The notes: generated by a model not told the origin, from the sequence alone. 64,000 bases of DNA from Polynucleobacter sp. MWH-Loch1C5 (GCF_018881775.1 NZ_JACVPR010000001.1:992001-1056000); one strand, 5' to 3'; counted from the stretch's first letter, positions 16,877 to 27,609 are shown. Numbers and translations: made by a program.

Positions 16877-17935
16877 ATGATCAAAGTTGGGATTGTTGGG
16901 GGTACGGGTTATACCGGTGTTGAGCTATTAAGGCTATTGGCCTCACATCCTGAGGTTGAGCTGACTGCAATTACTTCCCGAAAAGAAGCGGGGATGCCAG
17001 TCGCGGAGATGTTTCCTTCTCTCCGTTCGCGCGTTCATTTGAGCTTCTCCACCCCTGAAGATGCACAACTGAAGCAATGTGATGCGGTGTTTTTTGCGAC
17101 GCCTCATGGTGTGGCTATGGCTCAGGCAAAAGAGTTATTAGATGCCGGTGTCAAGATTTTGGATTTGGCTGCAGACTTTCGCCTTAAAGATATTGCTGAG
17201 TTTGAAAAATGGTATGGGATGCCTCATGCTTGCCCAGAGATATTGTCTGAGGCTGTTTATGGCTTAGCAGAAATTAATCGTGAGCAGATTAAAAAAGCTC
17301 GTGTAGTTGGTTTAGCGGGTTGCTATCCTACTTCGGTGCAACTGGGCTTTGCGCCTTTATTAAGTCCTCGTTCAACGCAAGGTAAACGTTTGATTGACCC
17401 ATTACACCTGATTGCTGATGCTAAATCTGGTGTATCAGGCGCTGGCCGTAAAGCGGAGGTGGGAACTCTATTGGCTGAAGCCGGTGATAACTTCAAGGCT
17501 TATGGAGTGAAGAGCCATCGTCATCATCCAGAAATCAAACAGGGTTTACAAGCCATTGCCGGGGGCACTGAAGTGGGCTTGACCTTTGTCCCTCATTTAA
17601 CACCGATGATTCGAGGAATTCATTCAACTTTATACGCCCGGATCATGCCTGAAGGCCAAGATGTTGATTATCAAGCCCTATTTGAGAACTTTTACCGTGG
17701 TGAGCCCTTTGTAGATGTCATGCCAGCAGGTAGCATGCCTGAGACTCGCTCCGTCAGAGGAAGTAATGCTTTAAGGCTTGCAGTGCATCGCCCTCAGGGT
17801 GGGGATACTTTGGTGATCTTGGTTGTTGAGGATAATTTAGTCAAAGGTGCATCTGGCCAGGGAGTACAGTGTATGAACTTGATGTTTGGCCTGCCAGAAG
17901 ATACTGGCTTGAAGCATATCGCCTTGTTGCCATAA
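16877..17935 (+). CDS. argC: N-acetyl-gamma-glutamyl-phosphate reductase
   Basis: NADPH-dependent reductase of arginine synthesis that converts N-acetyl-glutamyl phosphate to the semialdehyde. The N-terminal Rossmann motif is '[18 protein letters not shown]'. The catalytic cysteine lies in '[15 protein letters not shown]', and further family motifs are '[18 protein letters not shown]' and 'HRHHPEI'. The length of 352 residues fits the long (type 1) ArgC. TTTGGAG before the ATG supports the start. No other arg genes are nearby, so it is a solitary arginine gene here, flanked by rpsI and erpA, the usual Burkholderiales setting as I recall it. Confidence 0.96.
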   Translation: MIKVGIVGGTGYTGVELLRLLASHPEVELTAITSRKEAGMPVAEMFPSLRSRVHLSFSTPEDAQLKQCDAVFFATPHGVAMAQAKELLDAGVKILDLAADFRLKDIAEFEKWYGMPHACPEILSEAVYGLAEINREQIKKARVVGLAGCYPTSVQLGFAPLLSPRSTQGKRLIDPLHLIADAKSGVSGAGRKAEVGTLLAEAGDNFKAYGVKSHRHHPEIKQGLQAIAGGTEVGLTFVPHLTPMIRGIHSTLYARIMPEGQDVDYQALFENFYRGEPFVDVMPAGSMPETRSVRGSNALRLAVHRPQGGDTLVILVVEDNLVKGASGQGVQCMNLMFGLPEDTGLKHIALLP

Positions 17936-17998
17936 CCTTACTGCAAACACAGTTTTTCACAGATACAATAGATTTAAATCGTTTAGAAGGAGTCTGAT

Positions 17999-18373
17999 AT
18001 GACCGCGACACAAACAAATACCGCTGTGCAAGATATGGAGCCACCATCACCACTAGTCTTCACTGACAGTGCCGTTGCTAAAGTGGCTGATTTGATTGCT
18101 GAAGAAGGTAATCCGGATCTCAAATTACGCGTCTTCGTACAAGGCGGTGGTTGCTCTGGTTTCCAATACGGTTTCACATTTGATGAAACAGTGAATGAAG
18201 ACGATACACAAGTGAGCAAAGGTAATGTGACTTTGTTAATTGATTCAATGAGCCTGCAATATTTAGTGGGTGCAGAGATTGATTACAAAGAAGACATTAA
18301 TGGTTCTCAGTTTGTGATCAAGAACCCTAATGCCACAACGACTTGTGGTTGTGGTTCTTCATTCTCAGCTTAA
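17999..18373 (+). CDS. erpA: Iron-sulfur cluster insertion protein ErpA
   Basis: A-type carrier that delivers iron-sulfur clusters to apo-enzymes, including those of isoprenoid synthesis. The three conserved cysteines are visible: one in '[18 protein letters not shown]' and two in the C-terminal '[12 protein letters not shown]'. The N-terminal tail of about 20 residues before '[15 protein letters not shown]' is longer than in E. coli but common in betaproteobacteria. AGAAGGAG precedes the ATG. A TACAAT at 17964-17969 may be its -10, with a poor -35. Its stop (TAA) abuts the convergent anmK stop with no base between. Confidence 0.95.
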   Translation: MTATQTNTAVQDMEPPSPLVFTDSAVAKVADLIAEEGNPDLKLRVFVQGGGCSGFQYGFTFDETVNEDDTQVSKGNVTLLIDSMSLQYLVGAEIDYKEDINGSQFVIKNPNATTTCGCGSSFSA

Positions 18374-19486
18374 TTAAGCAATATACATAGCGCCTAAGAC
18401 CTTGGGTCGAGAGGCGCCAGTAACAGCCGGCAGATTTGCCGGCTTTTTATTGACATAGGCCCACGCGAGCCAGGCAAAGGCGGCCCCTTCAACGGCCTGA
18501 GGATCGATGCCCGTCAGAGTACTAGTCGACACTTTATTTTGCGGCAGTAATGCCTGAATCCTTTCAACTAAGAAGCGATTCTTTGCGCCACCTCCGCAAA
18601 GAATGACCTGACCTTGAGGATTCTGTTGCTGTATCGCTTGTGTGATCGATATAGCAGTTAGTTCCAGTAGAGTTCTTTGTACATCTTGAGCTTGAAGAGA
18701 TGACCATTTTTTCAGGTGTGCCGCTAACCACTGATGATTAAATAAATCTCTACCGGTGCTTTTGGGGGCGGGCATATGGAAATAAGGCTCTGATAAGAAG
18801 CTTTGTAGTAATTCTGCATGTACTACCCCGCTTAGAGCCCATTGTCCATCATGATCATATGCTTGCTGCTGATGTTGCATGACCCAAGTATCTAATAGTA
18901 GATTGCCCGGGCCACAATCAAAGCCAATGACATCGCTCAGTGTTTTTGAAGTAATGACGGTGATGTTAGAAATACCGCCGATATTAGTGATGGTGACAGG
19001 TGCCATATCAGCAAACTGCGCAAAATGAAATGCTGGAACTAAGGGGGCTCCTTGCCCGCCGGCTGCAATATCGGCATTTCTGAAGTCGGCGCAAACATTA
19101 ATTTGGCAAAGCTCTGCCAAAAGAGAGGCATTGAGTGTTTGCCAGCTATAAGCTGAGTGATTTTGGAGATTGGGTTGATGACGAATGGTTTGGCCATGTG
19201 CGCCGATTGCAGTGATCTTTTGGGCCACCATTTTTTCTTGGGCTAATAAATCTTTGACTGCCAAAGCGTATTCCATGGCTAATGCGGAGCCGGCTAGAGC
19301 TTCATTGTGTAATTCATCAGTATGAGCTGTCTGTAATTCGACGAGCTTTTGTTTTAATGGCTTTGAAAATTCCCTGGAAACCATGCCAATGACTTGAGTT
19401 TGACCTTGGGTATTTATTTGAGTCAGTACGGCATCAATGCCATCTAAGCTGGTGCCAGACATAATGCCGATAAAAAATGCAGTCAT
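18374..19486 (-). CDS. anmK: Anhydro-N-acetylmuramic acid kinase
   Basis: Cytoplasmic kinase that opens and phosphorylates 1,6-anhydro-MurNAc from recycled peptidoglycan to MurNAc-6-phosphate. The N-terminal family signature 'FIGIMSGTSLDGIDAVL', the ATP/sugar motifs 'NIGGISNITVI' and 'GFDCGPGNLLLD', and 'QVILCGGGAKNRFLVERI' are visible. I chose ATG at 19486 (MTAFFIG), giving 370 residues; the ORF-track start at 19513 is a TTG that adds nine residues not expected in the family. tyrS is divergent, 60 bp away, as in many proteobacteria. Together with amgK and murU at 29-30 kb it points to muropeptide recycling through MurNAc. Confidence 0.95.
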   Translation of the reverse strand: MTAFFIGIMSGTSLDGIDAVLTQINTQGQTQVIGMVSREFSKPLKQKLVELQTAHTDELHNEALAGSALAMEYALAVKDLLAQEKMVAQKITAIGAHGQTIRHQPNLQNHSAYSWQTLNASLLAELCQINVCADFRNADIAAGGQGAPLVPAFHFAQFADMAPVTITNIGGISNITVITSKTLSDVIGFDCGPGNLLLDTWVMQHQQQAYDHDGQWALSGVVHAELLQSFLSEPYFHMPAPKSTGRDLFNHQWLAAHLKKWSSLQAQDVQRTLLELTAISITQAIQQQNPQGQVILCGGGAKNRFLVERIQALLPQNKVSTSTLTGIDPQAVEGAAFAWLAWAYVNKKPANLPAVTGASRPKVLGAMYIA

Positions 19487-19546
19487 AGGGTTATTTTCAA
19501 AGAGATGCGACAATGCTGTCTATAGAAAAAATTGATTTTTAAGAAG

Positions 19547-20794
19547 ATGTCTAAGAATACCGAAAATCTAGAAAATAAGCCGAATTATCCAGTCACAGAC
19601 CTTGTTTTAGAGGCTATGGCTGTGACTAAGCGTGGTTGTGAAGAGCTATTAGTCGAGGCGGACTGGTTAACTAAATTAGCCCGCAGTGAAGCGACTAAAA
19701 CCCCACTACGTATTAAATTAGGCCTTGATCCTACAGCACCTGATATTCATTTGGGACATACGGTTGTTCTCAATAAGCTCAGACAGCTACAAGATTTGGG
19801 CCATCATGTCATTTTCTTAATTGGCGACTTTACCTCGATGATTGGTGATCCATCGGGAAGGAATGCCACTCGTCCACCGCTTACACGTGAAGAGATTGCG
19901 GTCAACGCCAAAACTTATTACCAACAAGCGAGTCTGGTGCTCAACCCCGATAAAACCGAGGTTCGTTATAACAGCGAGTGGTGTGATCCTTTGGGCGCCG
20001 CTGGGATGATTCAGTTGGCGGCTAAATATACGGTTGCGCAGATGTTGGAGAGGGATGACTTCACGAAGCGCTATAAGGCTGGCATCCCGATTTCTGTCCA
20101 TGAATTTTTGTACCCATTGATGCAAGGTTACGATTCAGTAGCGCTCAAGAGTGACTTGGAGTTGGGTGGTACTGATCAAAAATTTAACTTACTCGTAGGT
20201 CGAGAGCTTCAAAAAGAGTACGGTCAAGAGCCGCAATGCATTTTGACCATGCCATTGCTCGTAGGCACTGATGGTGTGGATAAGATGAGTAAGTCCAAGA
20301 ACAACTACATTGGCATCAGTGAAGCGCCTAATGAGATGTTCGGTAAGCTCATGAGTATCTCTGACGATCTGATGTGGGATTATTTTACTTTGCTCTCATT
20401 TAAGCCGATAGCAGATATACAGGCGATGAAGTTGGCTGTTGAGCAAGGTCAAAATCCACGTGACTTCAAAGTAGCGCTCGGTCAAGAAATTGTTGCTCGT
20501 TTTCATGGTTCCGACTCAGCAGTCAAAGCCCTAGAAGACTTTAATCATCGTGCGAAGGGCGGAATTCCTGATGATATTCCGGAAGTTTTAGTATCTGGTG
20601 CTCCGCTAGCGATTGGGCAATTATTAAAACAAGCCAATTTAGTCCCGAGTACCTCAGAAGCTATGCGCAATATTGAGCAGGGTGGTGTCAAGATTGATGG
20701 TGCTACTGTCAGTGATAAGGCACTCAAGCTTGAGTCGGGTACTTATGTTTTACAGGTTGGCAAACGCCGTTTTGCTAAGGTGACACTTAGTTAA
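19547..20794 (+). CDS. tyrS: Tyrosyl-tRNA synthetase
   Basis: Class I synthetase charging tRNA-Tyr. The HIGH-like motif is '[15 protein letters not shown]' and the KMSKS loop is '[14 protein letters not shown]'. A C-terminal S4-like RNA-binding domain (about residues 345-415, '[17 protein letters not shown]') is present. The ATG at 19547 (MSKNTENLE) is preferred over the TTG at 19532 of the ORF track and gives 415 residues. The short spacing ([20 protein letters not shown]) places it in the TyrRS group common in betaproteobacteria. It is divergent from anmK and is followed after 2 bp by a histidine phosphatase gene. Confidence 0.96.
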   Translation: MSKNTENLENKPNYPVTDLVLEAMAVTKRGCEELLVEADWLTKLARSEATKTPLRIKLGLDPTAPDIHLGHTVVLNKLRQLQDLGHHVIFLIGDFTSMIGDPSGRNATRPPLTREEIAVNAKTYYQQASLVLNPDKTEVRYNSEWCDPLGAAGMIQLAAKYTVAQMLERDDFTKRYKAGIPISVHEFLYPLMQGYDSVALKSDLELGGTDQKFNLLVGRELQKEYGQEPQCILTMPLLVGTDGVDKMSKSKNNYIGISEAPNEMFGKLMSISDDLMWDYFTLLSFKPIADIQAMKLAVEQGQNPRDFKVALGQEIVARFHGSDSAVKALEDFNHRAKGGIPDDIPEVLVSGAPLAIGQLLKQANLVPSTSEAMRNIEQGGVKIDGATVSDKALKLESGTYVLQVGKRRFAKVTLS

Positions 20795-20796
20795 AG

Positions 20797-21453
20797 ATGA
20801 CGCGTCTTTATTTGATTCGTCATGGTGAAACTTTGTGGAATCGTGAAAAGCGTCTCCAAGGTCATTTAGATATTGGTCTTAATGAGACGGGCTTATGGCA
20901 AGCAGAGCAGGTCGGTCGTCACCTCGCCCAGCGGCCTTTGCAAGCCATTATTAGTAGTGATTTAAGTCGTGCAGCTGATACTGCACAAGCGATTGCCCAA
21001 CATCATTCAATCAGTCTTCAGCTCGATGAGCTATTGCGCGAGCGTCACTACGGCAATATGCAAGGCTTAACTTACGATGAGGTGGCGGCGCATCACCCCA
21101 GAAATCATTTAGCCTGGAAAAATCGTGAGCCTGACTTTTGCCCTGAGGGGGGTGAAAGCTTGAGACAGTTTTATGAGCGCGTGACGCAATCAGTGCTCGC
21201 TTGGGTCAAAAAACACCCCGCTGCAGAAATCGTGATTGTTGCGCACGGCGGAGTTCTCGACTGTATCAATCGCTATGCGAGAGGAATTGGTTTATCGGTC
21301 GCACGCGATTTTGAAATTTTGAATGCTAGCCTCAACACGCTTACCTATCAGGATGCCCAGCTCAAAATTGAGGAATGGGGTAATACTGAGTTTCTAAAGC
21401 ATCAACTCAACAAATCTTTGGATGAGTTAGATGGCAGCCCTAAATGGGCATAA
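20797..21453 (+). CDS. Histidine phosphatase family protein (phosphoglycerate mutase-like)
   Basis: Member of the histidine phosphatase superfamily (218 residues). The phosphoacceptor histidine is in '[20 protein letters not shown]' and the second catalytic histidine in '[19 protein letters not shown]'. This form resembles GpmB/CobC-type phosphatases more than true cofactor-dependent phosphoglycerate mutase, so I give no symbol; the substrate cannot be told. It begins 2 bp after tyrS. Its last 52 bp overlap the 3' end of ruvB on the opposite strand, so the final 17 codons are shared with the ruvB C-terminus in antisense. Confidence 0.88.
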   Translation: MTRLYLIRHGETLWNREKRLQGHLDIGLNETGLWQAEQVGRHLAQRPLQAIISSDLSRAADTAQAIAQHHSISLQLDELLRERHYGNMQGLTYDEVAAHHPRNHLAWKNREPDFCPEGGESLRQFYERVTQSVLAWVKKHPAAEIVIVAHGGVLDCINRYARGIGLSVARDFEILNASLNTLTYQDAQLKIEEWGNTEFLKHQLNKSLDELDGSPKWA

Positions 21454-22469
21454 GCTGCGGGAGTGGCTACGCGACCTCTAGGAGTGCGTTGTAAGAAGCC
21501 TTGCTGAATAAGATAGGGCTCAATCACATCTTCAATGGTCTCACGCTCCTCGCTAATCGCCGAGGCTAGGTTTTCGACACCCACTGGACCACCGTTGAAT
21601 TTATGAATAATCGTCTCTAATAATTTCCGATCCATCACATCAAAGCCCATAGGATCAACATCTAGCATAGATAGAGCCAGATCCGCAGTGTCTTTCGTAA
21701 TCGTGCCATCACTTTTTACTTCAGCATAGTCGCGCACACGGCGTAAAAGACGATTGGCAATACGAGGAGTGCCTCGTGAGCGCTTAGCGATTTCTATGGC
21801 GCCAGCATCATCCATACTGGCTTGCAGAAGATTAGCAGAACGCTTAACTATTTTGGATAGCTCATCGACTGAGTAAAACTCTAAGCGCGCCACAATCCCA
21901 AAGCGATCGCGTAAGGGGTTGGTTAGCATGCCTGCACGTGTGGTTGCACCAACGAGTGTGAACGGCTTTAAATCTAATTTGACGCTGCGTGCAGCAGGAC
22001 CATCACCGATCATAATGTCAATCGTATAGTCTTCGAGTGCAGGATAGAGTATTTCTTCAACCACGGGCGACAAACGATGGATTTCATCAATAAATAAAAC
22101 ATCGTTTTCTTCTAAATTGGTGAGTAGGGCTGCTAAATCTCCAGCTCGTTCTAAGACAGGCCCACTGGTTTGTCTAAGATTAACGCCTAATTCCTTGGCA
22201 ATGATATGTGCGAGAGTGGTCTTCCCAAGTCCTGGGGGACCAAATAGCAAAACATGATCTAGTGCTTCGGAACGTTTTTGGGCTGCGCTAATGAAGATTT
22301 CTAATTGCTCACGAGCTTTTTTTTGGCCTACGTATTCATCGAGCTGTTTGGGTCTTAAGGCGCGCTCTAAAACGGAGTCATCAAGACTGGCTTGGTGGCC
22401 AACGATTCTCTCGCTGGGGGCTTCGCCTGGGAAATCTTCCGCATCGATATTATCTGTTTTGATGACCAT
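21402..22469 (-). CDS. ruvB: Holliday junction branch migration helicase RuvB
   Basis: AAA+ motor of the RuvAB branch migration complex, which drives Holliday junction movement during recombinational repair. Walker A is '[18 protein letters not shown]', Walker B '[12 protein letters not shown]', sensor 1 '[20 protein letters not shown]', and the C-terminal winged-helix domain shows '[18 protein letters not shown]'. The length of 355 residues is usual. It is 19 bp downstream of ruvA in the leftward run dusB-fis-purH-ruvC-ruvA-ruvB. The 3' end overlaps the convergent phosphatase gene by 52 bp. Confidence 0.97.
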   Translation of the reverse strand: MVIKTDNIDAEDFPGEAPSERIVGHQASLDDSVLERALRPKQLDEYVGQKKAREQLEIFISAAQKRSEALDHVLLFGPPGLGKTTLAHIIAKELGVNLRQTSGPVLERAGDLAALLTNLEENDVLFIDEIHRLSPVVEEILYPALEDYTIDIMIGDGPAARSVKLDLKPFTLVGATTRAGMLTNPLRDRFGIVARLEFYSVDELSKIVKRSANLLQASMDDAGAIEIAKRSRGTPRIANRLLRRVRDYAEVKSDGTITKDTADLALSMLDVDPMGFDVMDRKLLETIIHKFNGGPVGVENLASAISEERETIEDVIEPYLIQQGFLQRTPRGRVATPAAYAHLGLPSNSSKDLLS

Positions 22470-22488
22470 AGCAAGAGTGTATTACGAA

Positions 22489-23064
22489 TCAGTTCTTCGC
22501 CAAAATCTTCAAAGCCTGACGGATGCCATCGGAGACATCTTGTATGTCTTTAAGATCTTTAATGGCCAACTGTGCTTCTTTATCTGAGTAACCTAGAGCA
22601 CATAGAGCTTGGATGATTTCATGTTGATTGCCTGCAGGCGTATGCGCCACATGCCCTAAATCAGGACCTAATTTACCCTTGAGTTCTAGCAAAAGTCGTT
22701 CAGCAGTCTTTTTCCCAATACCGGGTACTTTGACAAGCCGACTACTATCTTGCAAAGAAATAGCTTGCGCAATTTCACTCACATTTAACCCCGAGAGAAC
22801 AGAAAGGGCCGTTCTCGCCCCAATACCCGAAACCTTAATCAGTTCTCTAAATGTCATTCGTTCAGCTTCAGTGATAAAGCCAAATAGTTGATGAGCATCT
22901 TCTCTGATGGCAAGATGAGTTAAGACAGTCACTTTTTCACCGACGCTAGGTAATTGATAAATCGTACTCATGGGAGCATCGATTTCATAGCCAACGCCAT
23001 GGCAATCCACTAGGATCTTAGGGGGGGTCACTGCAATCAGTTGACCTTGTATTCTTCCAATCAT
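22489..23064 (-). CDS. ruvA: Holliday junction binding protein RuvA
   Basis: Tetrameric junction-binding partner of RuvB, 191 residues. The N-terminal OB domain starts '[20 protein letters not shown]'. Two helix-hairpin-helix motifs are seen, '[18 protein letters not shown]' and '[20 protein letters not shown]'. The C-terminal domain III that contacts RuvB is '[16 protein letters not shown]'. Its ATG overlaps the ruvC stop by 4 bp (ATGA). Confidence 0.97.
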   Translation of the reverse strand: MIGRIQGQLIAVTPPKILVDCHGVGYEIDAPMSTIYQLPSVGEKVTVLTHLAIREDAHQLFGFITEAERMTFRELIKVSGIGARTALSVLSGLNVSEIAQAISLQDSSRLVKVPGIGKKTAERLLLELKGKLGPDLGHVAHTPAGNQHEIIQALCALGYSDKEAQLAIKDLKDIQDVSDGIRQALKILAKN

Positions 23065-23579
23065 CTGCGTATCTTAGCTGATTGAGCGAGATTTTGAAGT
23101 TTTGACTTCATCTCATGTTGATGGGCAGCACAAATAGCAGCGGCTAGCGCATCAGAGGCGTCAGTACCTGTGATTTTTTTCATACTCAATAAGCGGCGTA
23201 CCATCTCTTGAACTTGTTCTTTTTTTGCGCACCCTGTGCCCACAATCGACTTTTTGATTTCTAAAGCGCTAAATTCTAAAAGAGGAATGCCAGTGGCCAC
23301 CAAGGCCGCAATCGCTGCACCACGAGCTTGTCCCAATAAGAGAGTAGAGCGTGGGTTCACGTTAAGAAAGACCTGTTCCATGCTCACTAAATCCGGTTGA
23401 TAGGTTTCAACCACTTCGCGGATACCCGAATACAAGGTGGCAATCCGATCGGGTACGGGTATCTGACTTGAACCCGTCTCAATCGTACCTGAAGCAATAT
23501 AACTGAGGCGTTGACCCTGGCTTTGGATAATGCCAAAGCCAGTCGTTCTTAATGCAGGGTCAATGCCTAAGATTTTCAT
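23061..23579 (-). CDS. ruvC: Holliday junction resolvase RuvC
   Basis: Endonuclease that cuts Holliday junctions, of the RNase H-like fold. The four acidic catalytic positions are found in '[16 protein letters not shown]' (Asp), '[16 protein letters not shown]' (Glu) and '[18 protein letters not shown]' (two Asp). I chose the ATG at 23579; the ORF-track start adds 18 residues read from the end of purH. This gives 172 residues, the usual size. It follows purH with a one-base gap, so it has no promoter region of its own and no room for a LexA site. Confidence 0.96.
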   Translation of the reverse strand: MKILGIDPALRTTGFGIIQSQGQRLSYIASGTIETGSSQIPVPDRIATLYSGIREVVETYQPDLVSMEQVFLNVNPRSTLLLGQARGAAIAALVATGIPLLEFSALEIKKSIVGTGCAKKEQVQEMVRRLLSMKKITGTDASDALAAAICAAHQHEMKSKLQNLAQSAKIRR

Positions 23580-23580
23580 C

Positions 23581-25164
23581 TTAGTGTCTAAAGTGACGAG
23601 TGCCCGTATAGACCATAGCAATACCTCTTTCATCTGCCGCTGCGACTACTTCTTCATCGCGCATACTGCCGCCAGGTTGAATCACACAGCTAGCACCCGC
23701 ATCGACAACTACATCTAGACCATCTCTAAATGGGAAGAAGGCATCGCTAGCAACAGCAGAATTCTGTAAAGAGAGCCCAGCATTTTGAGCTTTGATGCTA
23801 GCAATCCTAGCGGAATCAATGCGGCTCATCTGGCCAGCACCAACACCGAGAGTCATCCCATTGCCACAGAAAACAATGGCATTGGATTTCACATACTTGG
23901 CAACACGCCAAGCAAACATTAGATCTTGCAGTTCTTGTGCTGTCGGTTGACGTTTGGTCACAACTCGAAGTTGATCCATGCCAACATTTTTCACGTCGGG
24001 AGTTTGTACCAAAATACCACCACCAATACGCTTAATGTCTTGTGGATTGATCGTTTCTGCTAACTCAATCTCGAGTAAGCGCACGTTTTGTTTGCTAGCA
24101 AAAATAGCCAATGCTTCGCTCGTGAAAGCGGGTGCAATTAGTACTTCAACAAATTGTTTTGAAACAGCTTCTGCGGTCGGGCCATCGACCGCACGATTAA
24201 ATGCAATGATTCCGCCAAAGGCAGAGGTGGAGTCAGTTTTGAAGGCTTTTTGATAAGCCTCTAAGGGTGAACCTGCAACTGCCACACCACAAGGATTGGC
24301 GTGTTTAATAATCACGCAGGCTGGCTCCCCAGTAGTGATGGTAGAGCCAAAACTTTTTACACACTCCCAAGCGGCATCTGCATCTGCAATATTGTTATAC
24401 GACAGCTCTTTACCTTGTAATTGACGGTAGTTCGCCAGGGCGCCAGCAACAGCGCGCGTGTCCTTATAGAAGGCTGCAGTTTGGTGTGGGTTCTCGCCAT
24501 AGCGCATCTCTTGAACTTTATTGAATGCTAAATGTAAGGTATCTGGATACTCAGAACGTTGTTCGTGAGCTAAATCTTGGCCTAAGCTCGATAAGTAGTT
24601 AGCAATTGAGCCGTCGTATTGGGCTGTATGAGCAAATACTTTTTTGGCCAAACGGAAATTGCTTTCGAAAGAAACTTTATTTTTGTTAGCGCGCATTTCT
24701 GCCAAGATAGACTCATAGTCTTCTGGTGAAATAAGAACGGTGACGTCTTGATGATTTTTGGCTGCTGCGCGCAGCATCGCTGGGCCACCAATATCAATAT
24801 TTTCTATCGCATCTTCAAAAGAGCATTGTTCTTTAGCTACTGTTTGATTAAAAGGGTAGAGATTGATGACCAACATATCAATCGTTTGAATACCATGTTG
24901 AGCTAGCGCTGCCATATGCTCTGGGTAATCACGGCGGGCCAATAAACCACCATGAACCATAGGGTGTAATGTTTTGACACGGCCATCGAGCATCTCAGGA
25001 AATTTGGTGAGTTCAGAAACTTCGATGACGGGCAATTTATTTTCTGCCAATAATTTAGCAGTACCACCTGTAGAGATGAGTTTTACACCGAGTTCATGTA
25101 AAGCTTTAGCAAAAGGCATGATACCGGATTTGTCAGATACAGATAAGAGAGCAGTTTGAATCAT
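23581..25164 (-). CDS. purH: Bifunctional AICAR transformylase / IMP cyclohydrolase
   Basis: Catalyses the last two steps of IMP synthesis. The N-terminal IMP cyclohydrolase (MGS-like) domain begins '[20 protein letters not shown]' and includes '[11 protein letters not shown]'. The AICAR transformylase domain contains '[15 protein letters not shown]', with the catalytic Lys-His pair, and '[18 protein letters not shown]'. The length of 527 residues is normal. It lies 18 bp after fis and directly before ruvC in one leftward operon. Confidence 0.97.
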   Translation of the reverse strand: MIQTALLSVSDKSGIMPFAKALHELGVKLISTGGTAKLLAENKLPVIEVSELTKFPEMLDGRVKTLHPMVHGGLLARRDYPEHMAALAQHGIQTIDMLVINLYPFNQTVAKEQCSFEDAIENIDIGGPAMLRAAAKNHQDVTVLISPEDYESILAEMRANKNKVSFESNFRLAKKVFAHTAQYDGSIANYLSSLGQDLAHEQRSEYPDTLHLAFNKVQEMRYGENPHQTAAFYKDTRAVAGALANYRQLQGKELSYNNIADADAAWECVKSFGSTITTGEPACVIIKHANPCGVAVAGSPLEAYQKAFKTDSTSAFGGIIAFNRAVDGPTAEAVSKQFVEVLIAPAFTSEALAIFASKQNVRLLEIELAETINPQDIKRIGGGILVQTPDVKNVGMDQLRVVTKRQPTAQELQDLMFAWRVAKYVKSNAIVFCGNGMTLGVGAGQMSRIDSARIASIKAQNAGLSLQNSAVASDAFFPFRDGLDVVVDAGASCVIQPGGSMRDEEVVAAADERGIAMVYTGTRHFRH

Positions 25165-25182
25165 AAGAGTGCTTATAGAAAG

Positions 25183-25422
25183 TTAGATAAGTTGATGTTG
25201 GGATAATTTTTTACGCAAGGTGTTACGGTTAATGCCTAAGTAATTGGCTGCTAAAGATTGATTGTAGTCTGCATGTTGCATGATGAGTTCAAGCATTGGT
25301 TTTTCAACAACTTCTAGAACCATTTGGTAGATATTGCTTGGTTCTGAATCGCCTAGATCATCAAGGTAGCGCTTGAGATGTTTTTCAATCACTAATGCCA
25401 CAGGATTGGGGTTTTGTACCAT
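25183..25422 (-). CDS. fis: Fis family DNA-binding protein
   Basis: Short Fis-like protein (79 residues) with a C-terminal helix-turn-helix 'YNQSLAANYLGINRNTLRKK', the family signature shared with NtrC-type activators. The N-terminal part (residues 1-35) is shorter than in enterobacterial Fis (98 residues), as is common in betaproteobacteria; the beta-hairpin arms known to contact the Hin/Gin invertases may be reduced. It starts one base after the dusB stop, the classical dusB-fis pair, and is likely a nucleoid or transcription regulator. Its target sites cannot be read here. Confidence 0.92.
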   Translation of the reverse strand: MVQNPNPVALVIEKHLKRYLDDLGDSEPSNIYQMVLEVVEKPMLELIMQHADYNQSLAANYLGINRNTLRKKLSQHQLI

Positions 25423-26439
25423 TTAAGCAGCCTCTTCATATATTAAGTATTCAGATTCATTTTTGAGGCTTTCAAAAAACAGATTAACAGCCTCTAACTG
25501 TTCTTGACAGTTATCAATAGTATTCATTTTCTGTTTAAATGCATGTGAACCACGCAGGCCTTTGCAATACCACCCAATATGCTTGCGTGCTGAGCGTACG
25601 CCAATATAATCGCCATAAAAATGATGGTGATCACGCAGATGGTCGTTCATGATGGCTTGAATTTCATCAACTTTTGGGGCTTCAAGAAATTGACCAGTCT
25701 TCAGGAAATGGTTAATTTCTCTAAAAATCCATGGCCGCCCTTGGGCTGCACGTCCAATCATGAGGGCATCTGCTTGGGTATATTTCAGAACTTGTTGGGC
25801 CTTCATGGGGCTATTGATATCACCGTTGGCCACGACCGGTATGCCTACAGCAGCTTTGACTGCAGCAATCGTCTCATATTCTGCTTCACCATGATAAAGA
25901 TCGGCTTTGGTTCTACCGTGAACTGTCAGCATACTAATGCCGTTATCTTCCGCAATCTTTGCAATACTTAAAGCATTTTTATGTTCTCGATCCCAACCCG
26001 TTCTGATTTTCAAAGTCACTGGTACTTGGGGGTGATGCCGTTGAACATGGCTGACAATCGTATGAACGATCGTCGCTACGAGTGGTTCATTGCGAAGCAG
26101 TGCTGAGCCTGAGGCAACATTGCAAACCTTCTTGGCGGGGCAGCCCATATTGATGTCAATAATTTGTGCGCCACGCTCAATATTTAATAATGCTGCCTCA
26201 GCCATCATCTGCGGGTCTGCGCCTGCAATCTGAACTGAAATTGGGGCCACTTCGCCATCGTGATTAGCACGGCGCAGAGTTTTTGAGCTATTCCAAAGCA
26301 TTGCATTGGATGCAATCATCTCTGAAACGGCATATCCAGCGCCTAGACGCTTGCACAACTGTCGAAAGGGTCGATCAGTTACGCCCGCCATGGGTGCTAC
26401 AAATAAGTTATTAGAGAGTTGATAGGGGCCTAATTTCAT
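25423..26439 (-). CDS. dusB: tRNA-dihydrouridine synthase B
   Basis: Flavoenzyme that reduces uridine to dihydrouridine in the tRNA D-loop. FMN barrel motifs are 'LFVAPMAGVTDRPFRQLC' at the start, 'IDINMGCPAKKVCNVASGSA' with the catalytic cysteine (KVCN), 'LTVHGRTKADLYHGEA' and 'VVANGDINSPMKAQQVL'. The 338-residue length and the position before fis both favour DusB over DusA or DusC. It is the first gene of the dusB-fis-purH-ruvCAB run. An inverted repeat TTGCCTA/TAGGCAA lies just upstream at 26472-26490 without a T-run. Confidence 0.95.
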   Translation of the reverse strand: MKLGPYQLSNNLFVAPMAGVTDRPFRQLCKRLGAGYAVSEMIASNAMLWNSSKTLRRANHDGEVAPISVQIAGADPQMMAEAALLNIERGAQIIDINMGCPAKKVCNVASGSALLRNEPLVATIVHTIVSHVQRHHPQVPVTLKIRTGWDREHKNALSIAKIAEDNGISMLTVHGRTKADLYHGEAEYETIAAVKAAVGIPVVANGDINSPMKAQQVLKYTQADALMIGRAAQGRPWIFREINHFLKTGQFLEAPKVDEIQAIMNDHLRDHHHFYGDYIGVRSARKHIGWYCKGLRGSHAFKQKMNTIDNCQEQLEAVNLFFESLKNESEYLIYEEAA

Positions 26440-26490
26440 CAGGGCGCCACTCTATCATGACGAGCTTACTTTTGCCTATTTTTTAGGCAA

Positions 26491-27609
26491 TTAGCGTTGC
26501 CCAAACATCATTTGGCGTGTGATCTTTGATTTAATCGGGGGCATCAATTGGAGGGCGGACAGAGCGAGTCCGCGAGCCCAAATTACGGGCTTTATTTTTG
26601 AGGTAAAGATACGTGCTAAGAAGTCGGTGCTTCTGATGGTCACACGTCGATCTTGCTGGCGCTTGGCAGCGTATCGAGCCAAGCAATTTGCAATTGAATC
26701 TGGCATGAGTAGTTCTTCTGCCAAGGTGTGTGCATCTCTGAGGCCTAAATTTAAACCTTGACCTGCTACTGGGTGGAGCGTTTGAGCGGCATTACCAATC
26801 CAGACTTGATGACCTTCTACAATCTCTTCTCTGGCATTGAGTCCTAGAGGATAGGCGCGTAAGTCCCCGACTTCTAAAAATTCACCCGCGCGTGTACCAA
26901 AAGCATTTTGTAAGGCCTGAATGAATGACTCTGGGCTGAGTTGTAAGCGTTCTTGAACGCTATCAGGTTTTGCACACCAAACCAAATTCAGAAACTGCTC
27001 GCCCCGATGGCTAGGAAGAAGAGCTAGTGGACCTTCTGAGGTGAATCTTTCCCAAGCATAGTGGCTATTGATCTGATTCGTTTTTACCCAGCCTACGATG
27101 GCACTTTGTTCGTAGTCACGATGGATGGGGCGTTCGTCTTGATCTTTAAATAAGCCACCTTCTGCATGAATGAGGACGGTTGCCTGATCCTGCTGAGGAG
27201 CAATTTCTTCTGTGTGAGAAAAGTGCCATTGAAATTGGCTAGCACTTCTTGCAATTGACCGAAGTGCTTGACGCAATGCTAGATGAATATCGGCGTAGCG
27301 CACCACATACCCTAAGGCCTCTTGACCTAACTCTTCACGACGTACTATGGCACGCCCAAAATGACCTTGGTGAGATACATGAATGGTATGGATGGCCGGA
27401 GCATTGGGGTGCCAAGCACCAATACTTTCCAGTAGTAATTTGCTGCCCTGAGAAATAGCGATACCACGCGTGTCGGCAGTTTCAAAAATACGATCATCTT
27501 CTGATAAACGATCGTATAGCTCAATGGGTAAATTTGGATTTTTCTGTAATAACCAAGCAGCGCATGCAAGACCTACAGGACCTGCTCCAGATATACGAAT
27601 TTTTTTCAT
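26491..27609 (-). CDS. FAD-dependent monooxygenase of the UbiH/COQ6 family
   Basis: Flavoprotein hydroxylase, probably for the ubiquinone ring. The FAD-binding GxGxxG motif is 'IRISGAGPVGLACAAWLL', the second FAD motif 'VWIGNAAQTLHPVAGQGLNL' is diagnostic of UbiH/UbiF/VisC proteins, and 'GLRDAHTLAEELL' follows. Which ring position it hydroxylates cannot be decided from sequence alone, so no symbol is given. Its start overlaps the pepP stop by 4 bp, the pepP-ubiH order known from E. coli, which favours UbiH. Length 372 residues. Confidence 0.9.
   Translation of the reverse strand: MKKIRISGAGPVGLACAAWLLQKNPNLPIELYDRLSEDDRIFETADTRGIAISQGSKLLLESIGAWHPNAPAIHTIHVSHQGHFGRAIVRREELGQEALGYVVRYADIHLALRQALRSIARSASQFQWHFSHTEEIAPQQDQATVLIHAEGGLFKDQDERPIHRDYEQSAIVGWVKTNQINSHYAWERFTSEGPLALLPSHRGEQFLNLVWCAKPDSVQERLQLSPESFIQALQNAFGTRAGEFLEVGDLRAYPLGLNAREEIVEGHQVWIGNAAQTLHPVAGQGLNLGLRDAHTLAEELLMPDSIANCLARYAAKRQQDRRVTIRSTDFLARIFTSKIKPVIWARGLALSALQLMPPIKSKITRQMMFGQR

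Noticed and set aside
26472-26490. TTGCCTA/TAGGCAA hairpin between the ubiH-like gene and dusB
   Set aside because: It has a clear stem but no T-run on either strand, so it is not a convincing terminator, and no other role is evident.
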